Below, piece after piece: positions 1-8,019 of a stretch of 25,032 nucleotides of DNA; positions within the stretch are counted from its first letter, which is position 1, and every line of letters starts with the position of its first letter. The notes beneath the pieces were generated by a model. The model searched no databases. It saw only the letters and a list, made by a program, of their open reading frames with translations, and had not been told where the DNA came from. Source of the stretch: DATARH01 sp036273175 (GTDB lineage: Bacteria > Pseudomonadota > Alphaproteobacteria > ATCC43930 > CGMCC-115725). Location: assembly GCA_036273175.1 (NCBI GenBank), contig DASUIE010000076.1:1-25032 (forward strand), in the 5' to 3' direction. Both the position numbers and the translations under genes were made by a program.

Positions 1-2
1 TG

Positions 3-455
3 CAGCTCGCCAACCATTCGATCTTCCCGAACGGCATTTTGGGGCTGCGGCTGGCCCTGCCGCGCGGCCCGCTCAAGACCGAGTTCTGGCATTTCGTTCT
101 CATCGACCGGGACGCGCCCGAGGAGCTGAAGCGGGTGATCCGCATCGGCAGTCAGGCCAATAACGGGGCCGCGGGGATGTTCGAGCAGGACGACGTTGAC
201 AACTGGCGGCAGGTCACGGAGGCGAGCACGAGCCGTCTCAGACGCCGGCACCCGCAAGATCTGTCGATGGGGCTCGGGCATGCGGGGACGCATCCGGATT
301 ATCCGGGGCTCGTTTCCGAACGCTACATCTCGGAAAACAACCAGCGCCTTTTCTATGGGCGCTGGGAAGAGTTCATGAACGCGGAAAGCTGGGCCGACAT
401 CGCCCTCGACCCGGTCTCAGCGCGCTTCGAGGGCAGTGCGACGATGCGGGGTTGA
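3..455 (+). CDS. Aromatic ring-hydroxylating dioxygenase alpha subunit, C-terminal part (truncated by window edge)
   Basis: The reading frame is open from the first bases of the window to TGA at 453-455, giving 150 residues; the true start lies to the left, and the internal TTG at 39 is only an apparent start. The segment carries the C-terminal catalytic-domain signature of Rieske non-heme iron oxygenase large subunits: an AGMFEQDDVDNW stretch (about residues 58-69), a following MGLGH stretch, and a C-terminal YISENNQRLFYGRW-type helix. The Rieske centre and most iron ligands lie outside the window. In this family the alpha subunit binds substrate and the mononuclear iron and inserts both oxygen atoms of O2 into an aromatic ring. 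The beta-subunit gene follows 9 nt downstream, supporting an alpha3beta3-type enzyme. Substrate specificity cannot be read from this fragment. Confidence 0.9.
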   Translation, partial: QLANHSIFPNGILGLRLALPRGPLKTEFWHFVLIDRDAPEELKRVIRIGSQANNGAAGMFEQDDVDNWRQVTEASTSRLRRRHPQDLSMGLGHAGTHPDYPGLVSERYISENNQRLFYGRWEEFMNAESWADIALDPVSARFEGSATMRG

Positions 456-464
456 GAGGCGACG

Positions 465-974
465 ATGAAGTCGCAGCGGGACCTATGGTTCGAGCTGATG
501 CAGTTTTACATCCGCGAGGCCTGGCTGCTCGACGAGCGCAAGTTTGCGGAGTGGCTCGGCCTATTTACCGATGACGTTCTCTACTTCATGCCGCGGCGCA
601 AGAACGTGTTGCGCCGCGAATTGCATCGCGAGGTGACCCAGCTCGGCGACCTCGCGATCCTCGAGGAGGACAGGCGGTATCTGGAGATGCGGGTGGCCAG
701 GCTGGAAACCGGGATGGCCTGGGCCGAGGACCCCCCGTCGCGGACGCGCCACCTGATCGGCAATCTCGAGGCGACGCCGCTCGACAATGGCGAGGTATCG
801 GCGCGTACCGCGTTTCTGGTCTATCGGTCGCACCTGGAAACCGACATTCAGCTTCTCTCCGGCAGCCGCGAAGACGTGCTGCGCCCGGCGGGCGACACCT
901 GGAAGGTGGCGCGGCGCACCATCGTCCTCGACGCCAACGTCCTGCTCGACAAGAATCTCAGCGTGTTTTTCTAA
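465..974 (+). CDS. Aromatic ring-hydroxylating dioxygenase beta subunit
   Basis: This 169-residue protein has the usual length of dioxygenase small subunits. It starts at ATG 465 behind a GAGAGG ribosome binding site that overlaps the end of the alpha gene. The N-terminal FYIREAWLLDERKFAEWL helix, the following LFTDDVLYFMPRR segment and the C-terminal VARRTIVLDANVLL strand are typical of the SnoaL/cystatin-like fold of these subunits. The beta subunit is mainly structural in the hexamer and has no metal site. Its 9-nt spacing from the alpha gene indicates co-transcription. The gene ends at TAA 972-974, 9 nt from the stop codon of the convergent hydrolase gene. No ferredoxin or reductase gene follows, so the electron-transfer partners must be encoded elsewhere. 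Confidence 0.93.
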   Translation: MKSQRDLWFELMQFYIREAWLLDERKFAEWLGLFTDDVLYFMPRRKNVLRRELHREVTQLGDLAILEEDRRYLEMRVARLETGMAWAEDPPSRTRHLIGNLEATPLDNGEVSARTAFLVYRSHLETDIQLLSGSREDVLRPAGDTWKVARRTIVLDANVLLDKNLSVFF

Positions 975-983
975 CCGGCGCCC

Positions 984-1838
984 TCAATACCCCCGCAAAA
1001 ACGCCAGCACTTGCGCTGTCCATTCGGCCGGCTTCTCGAAGGGCGGCCAGTGGCCGCAATTATTGAGCAGCACGAGACGCGAGTCGGCAATGTGGTTCAG
1101 GATCGCGATCGAGATCTCGAACGGCACCATCCGATCGTAGCGCCCGTGGATCAGCAGCACCGGAACGGCGATGCCCGCGAGGTCGGGCGTGTAATCGTGA
1201 GGCAGGCTGACCGACTGGGCGCGGGCCGCGAGAAACTCCGGCGACCAGGTGTGCGCGTGGTGGATGTAGTCGACGAGCTCGTCGGTCACGAGGCTTTCGT
1301 CGTCGATATGGACGCGCAGGTAGCGGCGGATGTTGTCGCGGCTCGGGTCAGCGATTGTCTGCAGGGTGGCGCGTGCCCCCTCCGACGGGCGGTTGGCCAT
1401 CAGGTAGCGGTCGCCGCCGGTGCCGATATGCGAACCGCCCATGACAAATTTGGTGACACGCTCGGGGTAGCTGATCGCCGCCACCATCGCCGACTGGCCG
1501 CCCTGCGAGTTGCCGACCCAGGGGGCCCGCTCGATCCCCAGCGCGTCGAGCAGGGCCACGGCGATGCGCGCCTGCAGCCCGTGGACCCCCTCGCGGTAGA
1601 CGACGGGTCCGGTCTTCGAAAAGTTCGGCAGGTCCATCAGGATGCACCGATAGTGCCGCGCCAGCTCGCCGATCACCTTGTGAAACGTGATCCAAGCCGT
1701 CGTGCCCGGGCCGTACGAGTGCAGGAACAGCACCGGCTCGCCCGTACCGAGATCGTGGTAGTGCACGGTCATCCCGCCGGCGGTAACCGTCCTGCTCGTG
1801 TCTGCCTCGGTAAGCCCGTTCGAGGCGATGAAGGGCAT
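984..1838 (-). CDS. Alpha/beta-hydrolase, meta-cleavage-product (C-C bond) hydrolase type
   Basis: The protein has 284 residues from ATG at 1838; the frame stays open further upstream, but that extension lies inside the VOC gene. Visible features are an oxyanion-hole region LFLHSYGPGTTAW (37-49), a nucleophile elbow GNSQGG with Ser111, an acid in HGRYDRMVP (Asp235) and a base in NNCGHWPPFEKP (His263). The GPG motif, GNSxGG elbow and CGHWxxxEKP motif match the MhpC/BphD/HsaD family, which hydrolyses vinylogous 1,5-diketones formed by extradiol ring cleavage. Start and stop are coupled to the upstream VOC gene as TGATG, with one shared base. With a ring dioxygenase next door, a role in aromatic ring degradation is likely. 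A simple esterase is the main alternative. Confidence 0.85.
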   Translation of the reverse strand: MPFIASNGLTEADTSRTVTAGGMTVHYHDLGTGEPVLFLHSYGPGTTAWITFHKVIGELARHYRCILMDLPNFSKTGPVVYREGVHGLQARIAVALLDALGIERAPWVGNSQGGQSAMVAAISYPERVTKFVMGGSHIGTGGDRYLMANRPSEGARATLQTIADPSRDNIRRYLRVHIDDESLVTDELVDYIHHAHTWSPEFLAARAQSVSLPHDYTPDLAGIAVPVLLIHGRYDRMVPFEISIAILNHIADSRLVLLNNCGHWPPFEKPAEWTAQVLAFLRGY

Positions 1839-2227
1839 CAATTCTGCTCGGGTCGGTCGCCGTAAGGGTGGGTGATGATTTCCATCAGGTGGCCACTGGG
1901 ATCGTCGAAGTAGACACCGCGGCCGCCATGCAGGTGATTGATCTCGCCGGGCCTGGCGCGCCGCGGATCGGCGTAATAGCGGGCGCCCTGTGCCTCGATG
2001 CGGGCGAAAGCCGCGTCGAACTCGGCGTCGCTGACGAGGAAGGCGTAATGCCCTGGGCGAAACCCTTCGCGCGTATCGAAATCGAGGGTCACGCCGTTGG
2101 CGGTTCTGACCGGGACAAAATGGCCCCATTCCGGCCCCGCCGTGAGGTTCAGAATATCGGCGAGGAATTTTGCCGAGGCCCATTTGTCCCTTGCTGGGAT
2201 GATCGTGTGATTAAGTTCGACGCTCAT
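1838..2227 (-). CDS. Single-domain VOC (glyoxalase/extradiol dioxygenase superfamily) protein
   Basis: This 129-residue protein has paired beta-alpha-beta-beta-beta modules. It starts at ATG 2227 behind GGAGGG with good spacing. The N-terminal LNHTII strand places His7, a central GHYAFLVSD strand places His60, and the C-terminal DDPSGHLMEIIT strand places Glu116. This His-His-Glu arrangement is the metal triad of VOC enzymes, including type I extradiol dioxygenases. At this length it is one VOC domain, much shorter than the roughly 300-residue two-domain catechol 2,3-dioxygenases. The gene lies 27 nt after the acyl-CoA dehydrogenase gene and overlaps the C-C hydrolase start by 1 nt. A compact ring-cleaving dioxygenase, or a lyase/isomerase acting between the flavoenzyme and the hydrolase, is plausible. 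Family confidence is high; the reaction is unknown. Confidence 0.85.
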   Translation of the reverse strand: MSVELNHTIIPARDKWASAKFLADILNLTAGPEWGHFVPVRTANGVTLDFDTREGFRPGHYAFLVSDAEFDAAFARIEAQGARYYADPRRARPGEINHLHGGRGVYFDDPSGHLMEIITHPYGDRPEQN

Positions 2228-2254
2228 CTAGCCCTCCATCGATGTCTTACACAG

Positions 2255-3475
2255 TCACGCGTTAGGGATGAGTGCGGTCTGCCAGGCCTGCTGCACCGCC
2301 AGCTCTTCGGTCCACGGGCGCATCAGCGCGGCGGCTCGCGCGTCGCGGGCGTAACGCTCGAGCGGGTAACGCTTGAGGAAGGCCCGCCCGCCGCATATAC
2401 GGATCGCCTCCTGCGTAACCCGGACCACCATCCGCTGCACGGTGACATGCGCCGCCCGGGCACGCTGGATCACTTCCAGAGGCGGATCGACCTGGGCCTC
2501 GGAGATGGCCCGGTAGTAGATCGCGCGGGCCGCCTCGAGCGCGAAGAGCATCTCGGCGACCGCTGGCCCCTTTGCCGCGAGCTCGGTATGCGGGATCGGC
2601 GCGCCAGGCATCCGGCCGGTCACGTAAGCGATGGCCCCATCGTAGGCCGCCTGTGCAAGGCCGAGGAACGTCGCCGAGAATGTCAGGAAAAGGTGCGGGA
2701 AGGCGTTGTAGATCGCGCCGAAAAGGCCCGGCGGCAGCACCTCCGCGTCGTCCGGGACGAACACGTTCTCCAGCACCATGTCGCGGCTGACCGTGGCGCG
2801 CATCCCCATCGGGTCCCAGTCGCCGGGAAAGGACACTCCGGGTGCGCCCTTCGGGACCTTGAGGTATAGGGTACGCTCGATCCACGGCTCGTCGCCGCCG
2901 AGCCGAATCGCGGGGGTGGCGAAATACGGGGCGCTGTCCGCGAGCGAGACGAAGAACTTCCGCCCGTTGACCACATAGCCGCCTTCGACCTTTTGGGCGG
3001 TCGTGCCGAAGCGTCGTCCGCCCACGTCAAGCGTCCTGTCGGTCTCGCCATGCTCGACCGGCTCGCTGTGGGGCTGGCCGTAGAAGACTCCTTCCTCGAC
3101 GACCTCCCGGTACTTGACGACCCGCAGCTTCTCGTGGCGCTCGCGCGCGGCGGCAGGCATCGCCATGCCATCGGCGATCGGCCCCATCATCAACATCACC
3201 AGGCAGTGCATGTTGAAGGTGAGCGCGGTGGAGGCATTCCCCTGTGCGAGCTGCTCCGCCACGAGGCAATAGGTTTCGAAGTCAGCCCCGAGCCCGCCAA
3301 AGCGTTCTGGCACGCACAGGCCCAGAAGCCCCTCGGCATGGAGGTCCGCATAGTCGTCGAAGGGAAACGACGCGTCGCGATCATGGCCTTCGGCGCGCGG
3401 GGCGAAGCGCGTCCGAGCCACCCGGCAGGCAAGATCGAGCAACTCCCGCTGGCGGGAAGAAGGTTGGAGCTGCAT
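2255..3475 (-). CDS. Acyl-CoA dehydrogenase-like flavoprotein with non-canonical active-site region
   Basis: The protein has 406 residues, close to the usual 380-400, and starts at ATG 3475. N-terminal helices contain the VPERFGGLGADFETYCLVAE motif. A central beta domain follows (VNGRKFFVSLADSAPYFATP, then the DPMGMRATVSRDMVLENVFVP segment that normally contacts flavin and substrate), and a C-terminal helical domain contains ICGGRAFLKRYPLERYARDAR. FAD binding and alpha-beta dehydrogenation of an acyl-CoA would be the family function. The usual YEGT catalytic glutamate is absent: the aligned region reads LMRPWTEEL. I also see no Glu at the alternative isovaleryl-CoA-dehydrogenase position (YVTGRMPG). 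It may use a different base or work as a flavin monooxygenase. It leads the operon with the VOC and hydrolase genes. Confidence 0.85.
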   Translation of the reverse strand: MQLQPSSRQRELLDLACRVARTRFAPRAEGHDRDASFPFDDYADLHAEGLLGLCVPERFGGLGADFETYCLVAEQLAQGNASTALTFNMHCLVMLMMGPIADGMAMPAAARERHEKLRVVKYREVVEEGVFYGQPHSEPVEHGETDRTLDVGGRRFGTTAQKVEGGYVVNGRKFFVSLADSAPYFATPAIRLGGDEPWIERTLYLKVPKGAPGVSFPGDWDPMGMRATVSRDMVLENVFVPDDAEVLPPGLFGAIYNAFPHLFLTFSATFLGLAQAAYDGAIAYVTGRMPGAPIPHTELAAKGPAVAEMLFALEAARAIYYRAISEAQVDPPLEVIQRARAAHVTVQRMVVRVTQEAIRICGGRAFLKRYPLERYARDARAAALMRPWTEELAVQQAWQTALIPNA

Positions 3476-3739
3476 CTAAGGGCCCACTCCGCCGACCACG
3501 GCTTGCGGCTCTATAAGCCACCGACCGCGACGGAACTTCAAGTCCGGCGCGTCCATCGATCCCTGCACTATGTCCACTCCGGCGCGATCCGGCGATTGCT
3601 GCGCATACAGCCGACGGTCCTCTTTCCGACCGCGTAGCGGGAGGGACGCCGTGGGCCGACATGCCGACTCTTTGCCGGGGAGGCGTTGCCGTGCAACCCC
3701 AATAGCCGTATTACCGGTCGCTATTCGAGGGAGGACGCG
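3476..3739. promoter_or_regulatory. Divergent intergenic region between catabolic operon and TRAP operon
   Basis: These 264 bp separate the start of the minus-strand acyl-CoA dehydrogenase gene from the start of the TRAP binding-protein gene. No convincing coding frame occupies the region; the frames that cross it are extensions or shadows of the flanking genes. Both operons must be transcribed outward from here, so promoters and operators are expected. I cannot assign a confident -35/-10 pair. The clearest element is the inverted repeat at 3685-3697, listed separately, and the GGGAGG ribosome binding site just before 3740. Confidence 0.45.
3685..3697. promoter_or_regulatory. Candidate operator: perfect inverted repeat GTTGC-N3-GCAAC
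   Basis: The arms GTTGC and GCAAC are perfect complements separated by CGT. The site lies about 43 bp upstream of the TRAP binding-protein start, in the divergent region. A TTGC-N3-GCAA dyad is compatible with a LacI-, GntR- or LysR-type operator. No regulator gene is in the window, so this is a suggestion only; a 5-bp dyad can arise by chance. Confidence 0.25.
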
Positions 3740-4750
3740 ATGACGAGGACATGGACCCGCAGGCAATTCGGGCGGATTACCGGCGCGGGCTTGGCGGCCC
3801 CATTCCTGTGGCGGGCCGAGAGAGCGTGGGCGCAGGGGGGGCCGGTCACACTCAAACTCGGCCATCCCGATACGACGCTCCATCCCAACCAGGCGATCGC
3901 CCAGAAACTCTCGGAGATGGTCTCGGAGAAGACCCATGGGGCCGTGAAAATCCAGGTCTTTGCCGGCGGCCAACTCGGCAGCGAGACAAACCTGATTTCG
4001 GGCATGCAGACCGGCATTGTCGATATGGCGATGCATACAACCGGCTTTCTCGAATCGTTCTACCCGAAGATCCAAGTGCTCGACTTGCCATTCATCTTCA
4101 AAGACACGGCAAGCGCTGAGAAACTGCTCGACGGCCCGATCGGCCAGGGCCTGCTTGCCGATATGCCGAGCAAGGGCATTTACGGATTCGTCTGGGGCCA
4201 TTACGCCTGGCGAGTGACGGAGACCGCCACCCAACCGGTGCACGAGCCTGCCGACCTCAAAGGACTCAAAATCCGCATCCAACCCGGCGCGGCCTTTGCC
4301 GCCAGCTTCAAGGCCCTGGGGGCGGTGCCCGTGGTGATGGACATCTCCGAGGTCTATCTCGGCATCTCGCAGAAGACGATCGCCGGGCTCGAAGTGCCGA
4401 TAATCGCCGTCGTCTCGTCAAAATTCTACGAGGTCATCAAGGACATAGCCCTGACAAATCACGTCTACAACGCCGGTGCGCTGATGGCGAGCAAGCGTAA
4501 ATTCGACTCGCTAGACCCGGCCTTCCAAAAGGCAATCCGCGATTCGGCGACCGAAATACAGCCGATCTGGCGCAAGGCCGTCGCCGACAAATCTACTTCG
4601 GATGCCGAATTCCTCAAGTCGAAGGGCGTGACCATAACCGATATCGACTACCCCGCCTTCCGCAAGGCGATGGACCCGGTTTACGCCGAATTCCGCGACA
4701 AGATTGGGGCCGACCTCGTGGCGCAGGTGCTGAAAGCCGGCCAAGGCTGA
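3740..4750 (+). CDS. TRAP transporter substrate-binding protein, DctP family, with Tat-type signal
   Basis: I chose ATG 3740, 5 nt behind a GGGAGG site, over an in-frame upstream start at 3686, giving 336 residues. The N-terminus TRRQFGRITGAGLAAPFLW fits a twin-arginine signal peptide, with a probable cut after AWA (residue 31). The mature part has DctP hallmarks: LKLGHPDTTLHPN, GQLGSETNLISGMQTGIVDM (79-98), VLDLPFIF (113-120) and LKGLKIRIQPG (173-183). Arg179 is the residue that usually pairs with the substrate carboxylate, so the ligand is probably an organic acid. The protein acts in the periplasm and delivers ligand to the DctQM permease encoded 7 nt downstream. The ligand is unknown; an aromatic or terpenoid-like acid would suit the neighbours. 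Confidence 0.94.
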   Translation: MTRTWTRRQFGRITGAGLAAPFLWRAERAWAQGGPVTLKLGHPDTTLHPNQAIAQKLSEMVSEKTHGAVKIQVFAGGQLGSETNLISGMQTGIVDMAMHTTGFLESFYPKIQVLDLPFIFKDTASAEKLLDGPIGQGLLADMPSKGIYGFVWGHYAWRVTETATQPVHEPADLKGLKIRIQPGAAFAASFKALGAVPVVMDISEVYLGISQKTIAGLEVPIIAVVSSKFYEVIKDIALTNHVYNAGALMASKRKFDSLDPAFQKAIRDSATEIQPIWRKAVADKSTSDAEFLKSKGVTITDIDYPAFRKAMDPVYAEFRDKIGADLVAQVLKAGQG

Positions 4751-4757
4751 CCCAAGG

Positions 4758-6653
4758 ATGAGTGTCGAGGCGCAAGTCCCCGCGGATAGCGTTCCCATCC
4801 CCGCTCCGGTCGCTGTTGACGGGGCAGCGTTGCGCATCGTCAACATGGTGACGGACACCGTCTTGCTGGTGGCCTTGCTGGGCGAGCTCGGTGTCGTGTC
4901 CGTGAACGTCATCGCCCGCAGCGTCTTCGACACCGGGTTTCTGTGGACCGACGAGATCGCCAAGCTGGCGCTGTCGACACTCGCTTTCATCGGCGGCGCC
5001 GCTGCCTATGGACGCGGCCATCACACCGCGGTGCGATCGCTCCTCAACGTGCTGCCGGCAAGCGTACGGCGGCTTTGCGAGGCAGGGGCAGAGCTGGTGG
5101 TGCTGCTGCTCGCGGTGGTGATCGGGGCCAATTCGGTGCTGCTGCTGCAAACGCGGTGGACCGAGCTGACGCCGATCCTCGAGATGCCAGCCGCCTGGAT
5201 CGCCGCGCCGCTGACCGTGAGCATGGCATTGCTCTCGATCCACGCGGCGCATCGGCTGTTGCGCTACCGGATCGCGACCGCGATGACCGTGGCCGTGCCA
5301 CTCCTCTTATGCCTCGCCGCGGCCGCGATGATGCGCGGGGCCTGGCTGCCGTTGCTGGCGGGTGATGCGGCCATCGCGATCGCGCTGATCCTGTTTCTGG
5401 TGGCGATCCTCGGCGGCTTGCCGGTGGGTTTCGGCCTTTTGCTGGCGACGACTAGCTACCTCTGGCTGTCGGATACGGTGCCACTGATCGCCCTGCCGCA
5501 AAACATGGTCGACGGCACCGGCAATTTCGTCCTGCTGGCGCTGCCATTCTTTATCTTGGCCGGGCTCATCATGGAACGTGGCGGCATCAGCCTGCGCCTG
5601 GTGCGGTTCGTGCGCGCGCTGGTCGGTCACCTGCGGGGCGGTCTGCTGCAGGTGATGGTCGTCAGCATGTACCTGGTCTCCGGCCTGTCGGGGTCGAAGA
5701 CTGCGGATGTCGCAGCGGTGGGCTCGGTCATGCGCGACATGCTGGCGCGCGAGCGCTACGGCATCAGCGAGGGCGCCGCGGTGCTCGCCGCCTCGGCGGC
5801 AATGGGCGAAACTGTTCCGCCCAGCATCGCGATGCTGGTGCTCGGCTCGATCACGACGATCTCGATCGGCGCGCTGTTCATTGGCGGCCTGATCCCGGCG
5901 GCGGTGATCGCGGTCTGCCTGATGGCCCTGATCCTGGTGCGTGCCCGCCGTTCGACGGCGCTGCGCGGGCAGCGCGCGCCGCTCGGCGTGCTGGTCCGGT
6001 CCGGCGCCGGCGCGGCCCTGCCTCTGGCGATGCCGGTGCTGCTGTTCGCCGGCATCCTGCTGGGCGTCGCGACACCGACAGAGGTCTCGTCATTTGCAGT
6101 GATCTACGGCCTGATCCTCGCGTTCGCCGTGTATCGGGAATTCGACCTGCGGATTTTCGTCCGCACCGTCATCGACGGGGCTGTGCTCGCCGGCATGGTT
6201 CTGTTCATCCTCGCCGCGGCCTCGGGATTTTCCTGGACGCTGACCGTCGCCAACTTGCCGCAGCGGCTCGTCGAACTGCTGAACGGGATCGACAGCAGCG
6301 CGACCCTGTTCCTGCTTGGCTCAATGGTGTTGCTGATCGTGGTCGGCTCGTTGCTAGAAGGGTTGCCGGCGCTGATCATCCTCGCACCGCTGCTGATTCC
6401 GATCGCCGGTCAGATCGGGATGAGCGAACTGCACTACGGGATCGTGCTGCTGATCGCTATGGGTATCGGCGCCTTTCTGCCGCCCGTGGGGGTCGGCTTT
6501 TACGTTGCCTGCGCCATCATGCGCACCGACATCGAGCGGGCGTCACGCGCGATGATCCCCTACCTGGTGGTACTGATCATCGGGCTGCTGGTAGTCGCCT
6601 TCGTTCCCTGGTTCACGCTTTTTCTGCCGGCCTTCTTCGGCTTCGCCGGCTAA
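4758..6653 (+). CDS. TRAP transporter fused permease, DctQM
   Basis: This 631-residue inner-membrane protein fuses the small and large TRAP subunits. Residues about 25-175 form a DctQ-type four-helix domain with the R-x(8)-W-x-DE pattern (Arg54, Trp63, Asp65, Glu66). Residues from about 202 onward form the DctM domain, with GLPVGFGLLLAT, the SGLSGSKTADVAAVG loop (about 309-323), the ETVPPSIAMLVLG segment and a C-terminal FLPPVGVGFYVAC motif. It would drive Na+- or H+-coupled uptake of the DctP ligand. The start is ATG 4758, 7 nt after the DctP stop, with a modest AAGG site inside the end of the DctP gene. Separate Q and M genes are common in other systems, though QM fusions such as SiaQM are known. 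It is the third part of a complete TRAP system. Confidence 0.93.
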   Translation: MSVEAQVPADSVPIPAPVAVDGAALRIVNMVTDTVLLVALLGELGVVSVNVIARSVFDTGFLWTDEIAKLALSTLAFIGGAAAYGRGHHTAVRSLLNVLPASVRRLCEAGAELVVLLLAVVIGANSVLLLQTRWTELTPILEMPAAWIAAPLTVSMALLSIHAAHRLLRYRIATAMTVAVPLLLCLAAAAMMRGAWLPLLAGDAAIAIALILFLVAILGGLPVGFGLLLATTSYLWLSDTVPLIALPQNMVDGTGNFVLLALPFFILAGLIMERGGISLRLVRFVRALVGHLRGGLLQVMVVSMYLVSGLSGSKTADVAAVGSVMRDMLARERYGISEGAAVLAASAAMGETVPPSIAMLVLGSITTISIGALFIGGLIPAAVIAVCLMALILVRARRSTALRGQRAPLGVLVRSGAGAALPLAMPVLLFAGILLGVATPTEVSSFAVIYGLILAFAVYREFDLRIFVRTVIDGAVLAGMVLFILAAASGFSWTLTVANLPQRLVELLNGIDSSATLFLLGSMVLLIVVGSLLEGLPALIILAPLLIPIAGQIGMSELHYGIVLLIAMGIGAFLPPVGVGFYVACAIMRTDIERASRAMIPYLVVLIIGLLVVAFVPWFTLFLPAFFGFAG

Positions 6654-6699
6654 AGCCGCGAACGCTCGCTCCCCAACCTCGGCGGAAGAGATCTCGCGC

Positions 6700-8019
6700 A
6701 TGAAAGCCCTGGCAAATATTCGCGTCGTCGACTTCAGCTGGGTGCGCGCCGGGCCCTGGGCCACGCGCTGGCTGGGCGCATTCGGCGCCGAGATCATCAA
6801 GATCGAATGGCCGGAAAACGAGCGCGGCCGGCTGCCGAGCACGACTACCCCGCAACACCTCGAGGTCAACCTAAACACCTCGGGCAATTTCAACGACACA
6901 AACGTCAACAAGAAGAGCCTCAGCCTCAACGTTCGCACCGCGAAGGGGCTCGACATCGTGAAGCGGCTGATCGCCGTCTCCGACATCGTCATCGAGAATT
7001 TCAGCTCGCGGGTGCTGCGCAACTGGGGGCTCGGCTACGACGAACAGCGCCGGATCAAGCCGGATATTGTCTACGTGTCGATGTCGGGCTACGGACACAC
7101 CGGCCGGCACCATCACTACACGACCTTCGGGCCGGTCGCGCAGGCGGTGTCCGGGCAGACCTTCCAGTCCGGACTGCCGGACCATCCACCGGCCGGCTGG
7201 GGCTGGTCGTACATGGACGACACTGGCGGCATGTACGGCGCGATATGCGCGATGACCGGCCTCTATCACCGCAACATGACCGGTCAAGGCCAGCACATCG
7301 ACCTGTCGCAGATGGTGGCGAGCGTGCCGCTCGTCGGGCCGGCGCTGTTGGACTTCACGGTCAACAGACGCGGCTCGCGCCGTCCAGGCTACCCGCCGGG
7401 CAACCGCGCGCATTGGCCCGGCACGCCCCTCACCGCCAACTACCGCGGCGGCCCGACCGTCGCCCCGCACAATGCCTATCGGACCGATCCCGGCGGCTAT
7501 AACGACTGGTGCGTCATCGTCTGCCAGTCCGATAAGGAATGGCGTCGGCTGGTAGAGGCGATGGGAACTCCCGCCTGGGCGGCCGATGACAAGTTCGCCA
7601 CCGTCACCGGTCGGCTACGCCATCAGGACGAGCTGGATGACCGGATCGAGGCCTGGACCAAGACCCGCGGCAAATATGCCGTGACGGAGCAATGCCAAGC
7701 CGCGGGGGTGCGCGCTATGCCGGTGCAAAGCGCCGAGGACCGCGTCGAACACGACCCGCAGTTGCGCCATCGCGAAATGTATCTCGAGAGCGAGCACCCA
7801 GCCCTCGGCCTCCGTAAGGTGCAGAATGCCCCGTTCAAGCTCTCCGAAACGCCGGCTGTAAACACCCGGCCGAGCCCGATGATCGGCGAGCATACGCGGG
7901 AGATCGTCGAAGGATTGCTGGGATTGTCGCACGAGGCGCTGCAAGCCGGGTTCGCCGACGGTACATTCTGGCCGACCCAGCGCGCTCGCTTCCCCTACCA
8001 GGAGGAGATGCTCCGGTGA
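6700..8019 (+). CDS. CaiB/BaiF (class III) CoA-transferase, catalytic-type subunit
   Basis: The 439-residue protein starts at ATG 6700, 46 nt after the permease, with a GGAAG-type site upstream. The N-terminus shows the family opening, ANIRVVDFSWVRAGPWATRW and FGAEIIKIEWPE. Next come the DIVIENFSSRVLRNWGLGY segment and YVSMSGYGHTG. The motif YMDDTGGMYGA contains Asp173, which by spacing matches the catalytic aspartate (Asp169) of formyl-CoA transferase that forms the aspartyl-CoA anhydride. The family moves CoA between carboxylic acids without ATP. Position after a TRAP importer suggests that it activates the imported acid, perhaps from succinyl-CoA or acetyl-CoA. Its stop overlaps the GTG start of a second CoA-transferase by 4 nt, so a heteromeric enzyme is likely. 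Confidence 0.92.
   Translation: MKALANIRVVDFSWVRAGPWATRWLGAFGAEIIKIEWPENERGRLPSTTTPQHLEVNLNTSGNFNDTNVNKKSLSLNVRTAKGLDIVKRLIAVSDIVIENFSSRVLRNWGLGYDEQRRIKPDIVYVSMSGYGHTGRHHHYTTFGPVAQAVSGQTFQSGLPDHPPAGWGWSYMDDTGGMYGAICAMTGLYHRNMTGQGQHIDLSQMVASVPLVGPALLDFTVNRRGSRRPGYPPGNRAHWPGTPLTANYRGGPTVAPHNAYRTDPGGYNDWCVIVCQSDKEWRRLVEAMGTPAWAADDKFATVTGRLRHQDELDDRIEAWTKTRGKYAVTEQCQAAGVRAMPVQSAEDRVEHDPQLRHREMYLESEHPALGLRKVQNAPFKLSETPAVNTRPSPMIGEHTREIVEGLLGLSHEALQAGFADGTFWPTQRARFPYQEEMLR

Noticed and set aside
984..2183. Long minus-strand frame extending the hydrolase to 399 residues
   Set aside because: The extra N-terminus is Arg/Pro-rich out-of-frame translation of the VOC gene; ATG 1838 gives a normal-length hydrolase and a TGATG coupling.
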